Source of the DNA: Bacteroidota bacterium
GTDB lineage: Bacteria; Bacteroidota; Bacteroidia; Bacteroidales; UBA12481
Reading direction: 5' to 3'
Assembly: GCA_018669475.1 (NCBI GenBank)
Contig: JABHCC010000023.1
Coordinates: 62,001-126,000 of the forward strand
Length of the DNA: 64,000 nt
Shown here: positions 62,002-64,000 of the stretch, one piece after another
Layout of the letters: each line of letters begins with the position of its first letter
How positions within the stretch are numbered: position 1 is the stretch's first letter
Position numbers and translations under genes: made by a program
The notes under the pieces: model-generated
Told to the model about the DNA's origin: nothing
Database searches by the model: none
What the model saw: the letters and a program-made list of their open reading frames with translations, nothing else

Positions 62002-64000
62002 CTAGAAAGACCAGTTAACACCTATCGTTGGCATAAATGGAAGTTGATCTACTCTTTCATACCTGACCCTGTCAAAATAGAATATATTGCTTCGGTTATA
62101 CACATTGGTAATACTAAATGAAGCCACAATCTGACTATTTTCTCCTACGACAAAAGTCTTTTTCAGATTAACATCCAAGCGATGATAGTATGGTAAACGT
62201 CCTTGATTTAAAGGGCCATACACAATACCTAATTCACCATTAGCAGTAGTATAATCAGTATTTATACCATCATGAAACGGAATCTTTTCATAAAATCCCT
62301 GAGTTTGAGTAAACGGAAATCCTGATCCTAAGTTCCAGCGTGTGCTAAATTCCCAGTCCAAATCAGTTCCGAATGTATAAGCTCCAACCAGGTTAACATT
62401 ATGACGTCGGTCAAAATGAGGTGGATAAGATGTAATACCATCATATCGAGTGACAAATCCCATGGAATAGACCGTCCAGAAATACAATCTTTTATAATCA
62501 TATTTCAGCAGGAAGTCAATACCATAAGCCTGACCGGTTTCAATAATGAAATCCTTTCTCAGGTATTCAGGCTTATCCTGGTTCTCACCGGTGTCATCGT
62601 ATAGTTTATTTCTATTAATATTTGTCAGTTGAACATTGTCTTTAATATAGCCTTCAACATTAAGGTTCAAACGATTAGTTAAATCAAATTCAAATCCCAG
62701 AATTGCGTGATTTGATTTTTGAAGCTTAGACGTAACCTTCTTACCATCAAACTCTTTCTGTAGGTTTTCAGGTCCGCTGAGGAAACCATAAAATAAATTA
62801 ACAACATCCCTGTCTGAGTTAGCTGCTATTAAATTCTGTGAATACATTCCACCTGAAAATTTCACTCTGAATGTTTCACTAATGTTGTATTTCATACCTA
62901 AGCGAGGCTCAGGACTTGCTTCACCTAAGGAGGCATAATAATGTAATCTGAAACTTGGCTCCAACAGCAATTTCCCTAGGGTCATTTTATATTTTGCATA
63001 AACTGCCAGTTCAGTAGTAAACTGGGTCTGAGAAATCTTCCGACCGACTGAATTGAAATAGTCGAAGTTTGTATTGAAACCCAAGGTTTCAACCCCATAA
63101 TCTAATTCGTCTTTTCCAAAGAAATAAACAAAAGACAAACCAACATTGAAGCCGTTTATTGAAGATTGACGGGGTGATTGATCGGCTTCTACCATGTTGA
63201 TAGTATAGGAAGAATATGCAATATTAGCCTTAATCAGGGCCGGATAATTGCCAGGAACCAAAACAACGTTAGAGCCACCTCCAACAGAATTCCATCCAAT
63301 ATCTGTTATTCCACGGTAAGTCACATTATCAGAGTAATTAAAACCAAAGAAATTTACTTTACTACCATTACGTGAGTTAATAGATACCTTACCATAAAAG
63401 TCAGTAAAATTAAATGGCAGTCCGGCTGAATCTACGTAGGCGTAAAGGTATTTTGAGGTCTGTTCCAGATAAGAGTGTTTTGCGCTCAATATAAAAGAGG
63501 AACTTCCATCATATTCGTCACGAGCTTTCTTTAGCGGACCTTCAACCAAAACCTTCGACATGAATGTACTGGATGAAACTTTGCCGCTGAGCCTATTTTT
63601 ATTTCCGTCTCGTGTTGTAATATCCATAATCGATGATATCCGGCCACCATATTGAGCTCCAAATCCACCAGTATAGATATCGGCATTTCTGATAACATCG
63701 GAATCGAAAACCGAAAATAATCCAATTGAGTGAAAAGGATTATAAATGATCATTCCGTCGAGCAGAACCTTATTCTGAATTGGTGCCCCACCTCTAATGT
63801 ATAGCTGACCTCCCTGGTCTCCTGTAAAGATCACACCGGGTAGTACCTGCAGATATTGGGCTAAATCAGGCTCACTACCAATAGTTGGAATCTTAGCCAT
63901 CTGCTTAGGGGTCACTTTCACAATAGAAGTATGAATCTGGGTCCGCATTTCCTGACGCTCACCACTCACAACAACTTCATCAATACTCTGAACACTTTTT
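62002..64000 (-). CDS. TonB-dependent receptor (partial, N-terminus outside window)
   Basis: The reading frame is open to the window edge. A GTG at 63969 is not the start, since [16 protein letters not shown] is continuous plug-domain-type sequence. The plug follows ([56 protein letters not shown]), then a 22-strand-type barrel ending in a terminal Phe (GVNWSF). Such receptors import iron complexes, cobalamin or glycans; no partner SusD or substrate clue is visible. It ends 5 bases before the pyrG start. Confidence 0.92.
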   Translation of the reverse strand, partial: KSVQSIDEVVVSGERQEMRTQIHTSIVKVTPKQMAKIPTIGSEPDLAQYLQVLPGVIFTGDQGGQLYIRGGAPIQNKVLLDGMIIYNPFHSIGLFSVFDSDVIRNADIYTGGFGAQYGGRISSIMDITTRDGNKNRLSGKVSSSTFMSKVLVEGPLKKARDEYDGSSSFILSAKHSYLEQTSKYLYAYVDSAGLPFNFTDFYGKVSINSRNGSKVNFFGFNYSDNVTYRGITDIGWNSVGGGSNVVLVPGNYPALIKANIAYSSYTINMVEADQSPRQSSINGFNVGLSFVYFFGKDELDYGVETLGFNTNFDYFNSVGRKISQTQFTTELAVYAKYKMTLGKLLLEPSFRLHYYASLGEASPEPRLGMKYNISETFRVKFSGGMYSQNLIAANSDRDVVNLFYGFLSGPENLQKEFDGKKVTSKLQKSNHAILGFEFDLTNRLNLNVEGYIKDNVQLTNINRNKLYDDTGENQDKPEYLRKDFIIETGQAYGIDFLLKYDYKRLYFWTVYSMGFVTRYDGITSYPPHFDRRHNVNLVGAYTFGTDLDWEFSTRWNLGSGFPFTQTQGFYEKIPFHDGINTDYTTANGELGIVYGPLNQGRLPYYHRLDVNLKKTFVVGENSQIVASFSITNVYNRSNIFYFDRVRYERVDQLPFMPTIGVNWSF

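Noticed and set aside
63967-63969. GTG as start of the TonB-dependent receptor
   Set aside because: The frame stays open to the window edge with typical pre-plug sequence (DEVVVSGE), so the gene is truncated by the window.

Overview
The window looks like a chromosomal segment of a Bacteroidota bacterium, probably from the Bacteroidales/Marinilabiliales side. It is AT-rich. Several genes are preceded by the Bacteroidota -7 promoter box (TAnnTTTG) rather than by clear Shine-Dalgarno sites. Two secreted proteins end in type IX secretion (T9SS) sorting domains, and a PorE-like OmpA lipoprotein, FKBP lipoproteins and a TonB-dependent receptor are present. A methylmalonyl-CoA epimerase/decarboxylase operon points to succinate-to-propionate metabolism with a sodium gradient. 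No phage, IS element, CRISPR array or rRNA operon was seen, and no gene-free stretch exceeds 300 bases.

Layout. 1-3126 (minus): mce, carboxyltransferase, OadG-like subunit, biotin carrier and the start of the beta subunit of a Na+-translocating methylmalonyl-CoA decarboxylase. 3407-11712 (plus): three hybrid histidine kinases and a stand-alone receiver; the first kinase has a stop codon and a frameshift in its sensor. 11709-14368 (minus): PorE-like OmpA protein and QueE. 14622-17960 (plus): adaptor, ABC ATPase and TolC of an export system that lacks a permease here. 18054-21163 (plus): esterase-like lipoprotein and two secreted proteins. 21319-21392 (minus): tRNA-Arg(UCU).

21.4-45.4 kb is the most unusual region. 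It holds a processive GT2 synthase, a SPOR/TM/HEAT protein, a degenerate NodB-fold protein, a TPR/YaiO-type barrel, a receiver plus an Hpt protein, two CotH-kinase/lamin-tail giants (3205 and 1178 aa), a GH16-like lipoprotein and a membrane protein of unknown family. Taken together it resembles a synthase-dependent exopolysaccharide system (Pga-like logic) with secreted CotH-type kinases and its own phosphorelay parts.

45.5-55.1 kb (minus): two different fused LeuC-LeuD-type dehydratases flanking two LytTR regulators, an RsmI-like methylase, a dolichol-phosphate-mannose-synthase-like GT2, three FKBP lipoproteins and NrnA. 55.1-64.0 kb is mostly housekeeping: ndk, DUF721, recF, a TPR membrane protein, ribH, yidC, pyrG and a truncated TonB-dependent receptor.

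The most notable non-coding signal is a dispersed element of about 105 bp present four times (651-767, 13641-13745, 53332-53435, 57017-57122), always in the same orientation to the gene that follows. In three copies it ends exactly on that gene's ATG; in the fourth it ends on the ATG of a seven-codon upstream ORF before recF. Three copies begin with the micro-ORF Met-Asn-Arg-Ala-stop. It may be a shared leader RNA or a start-codon-targeted repeat.
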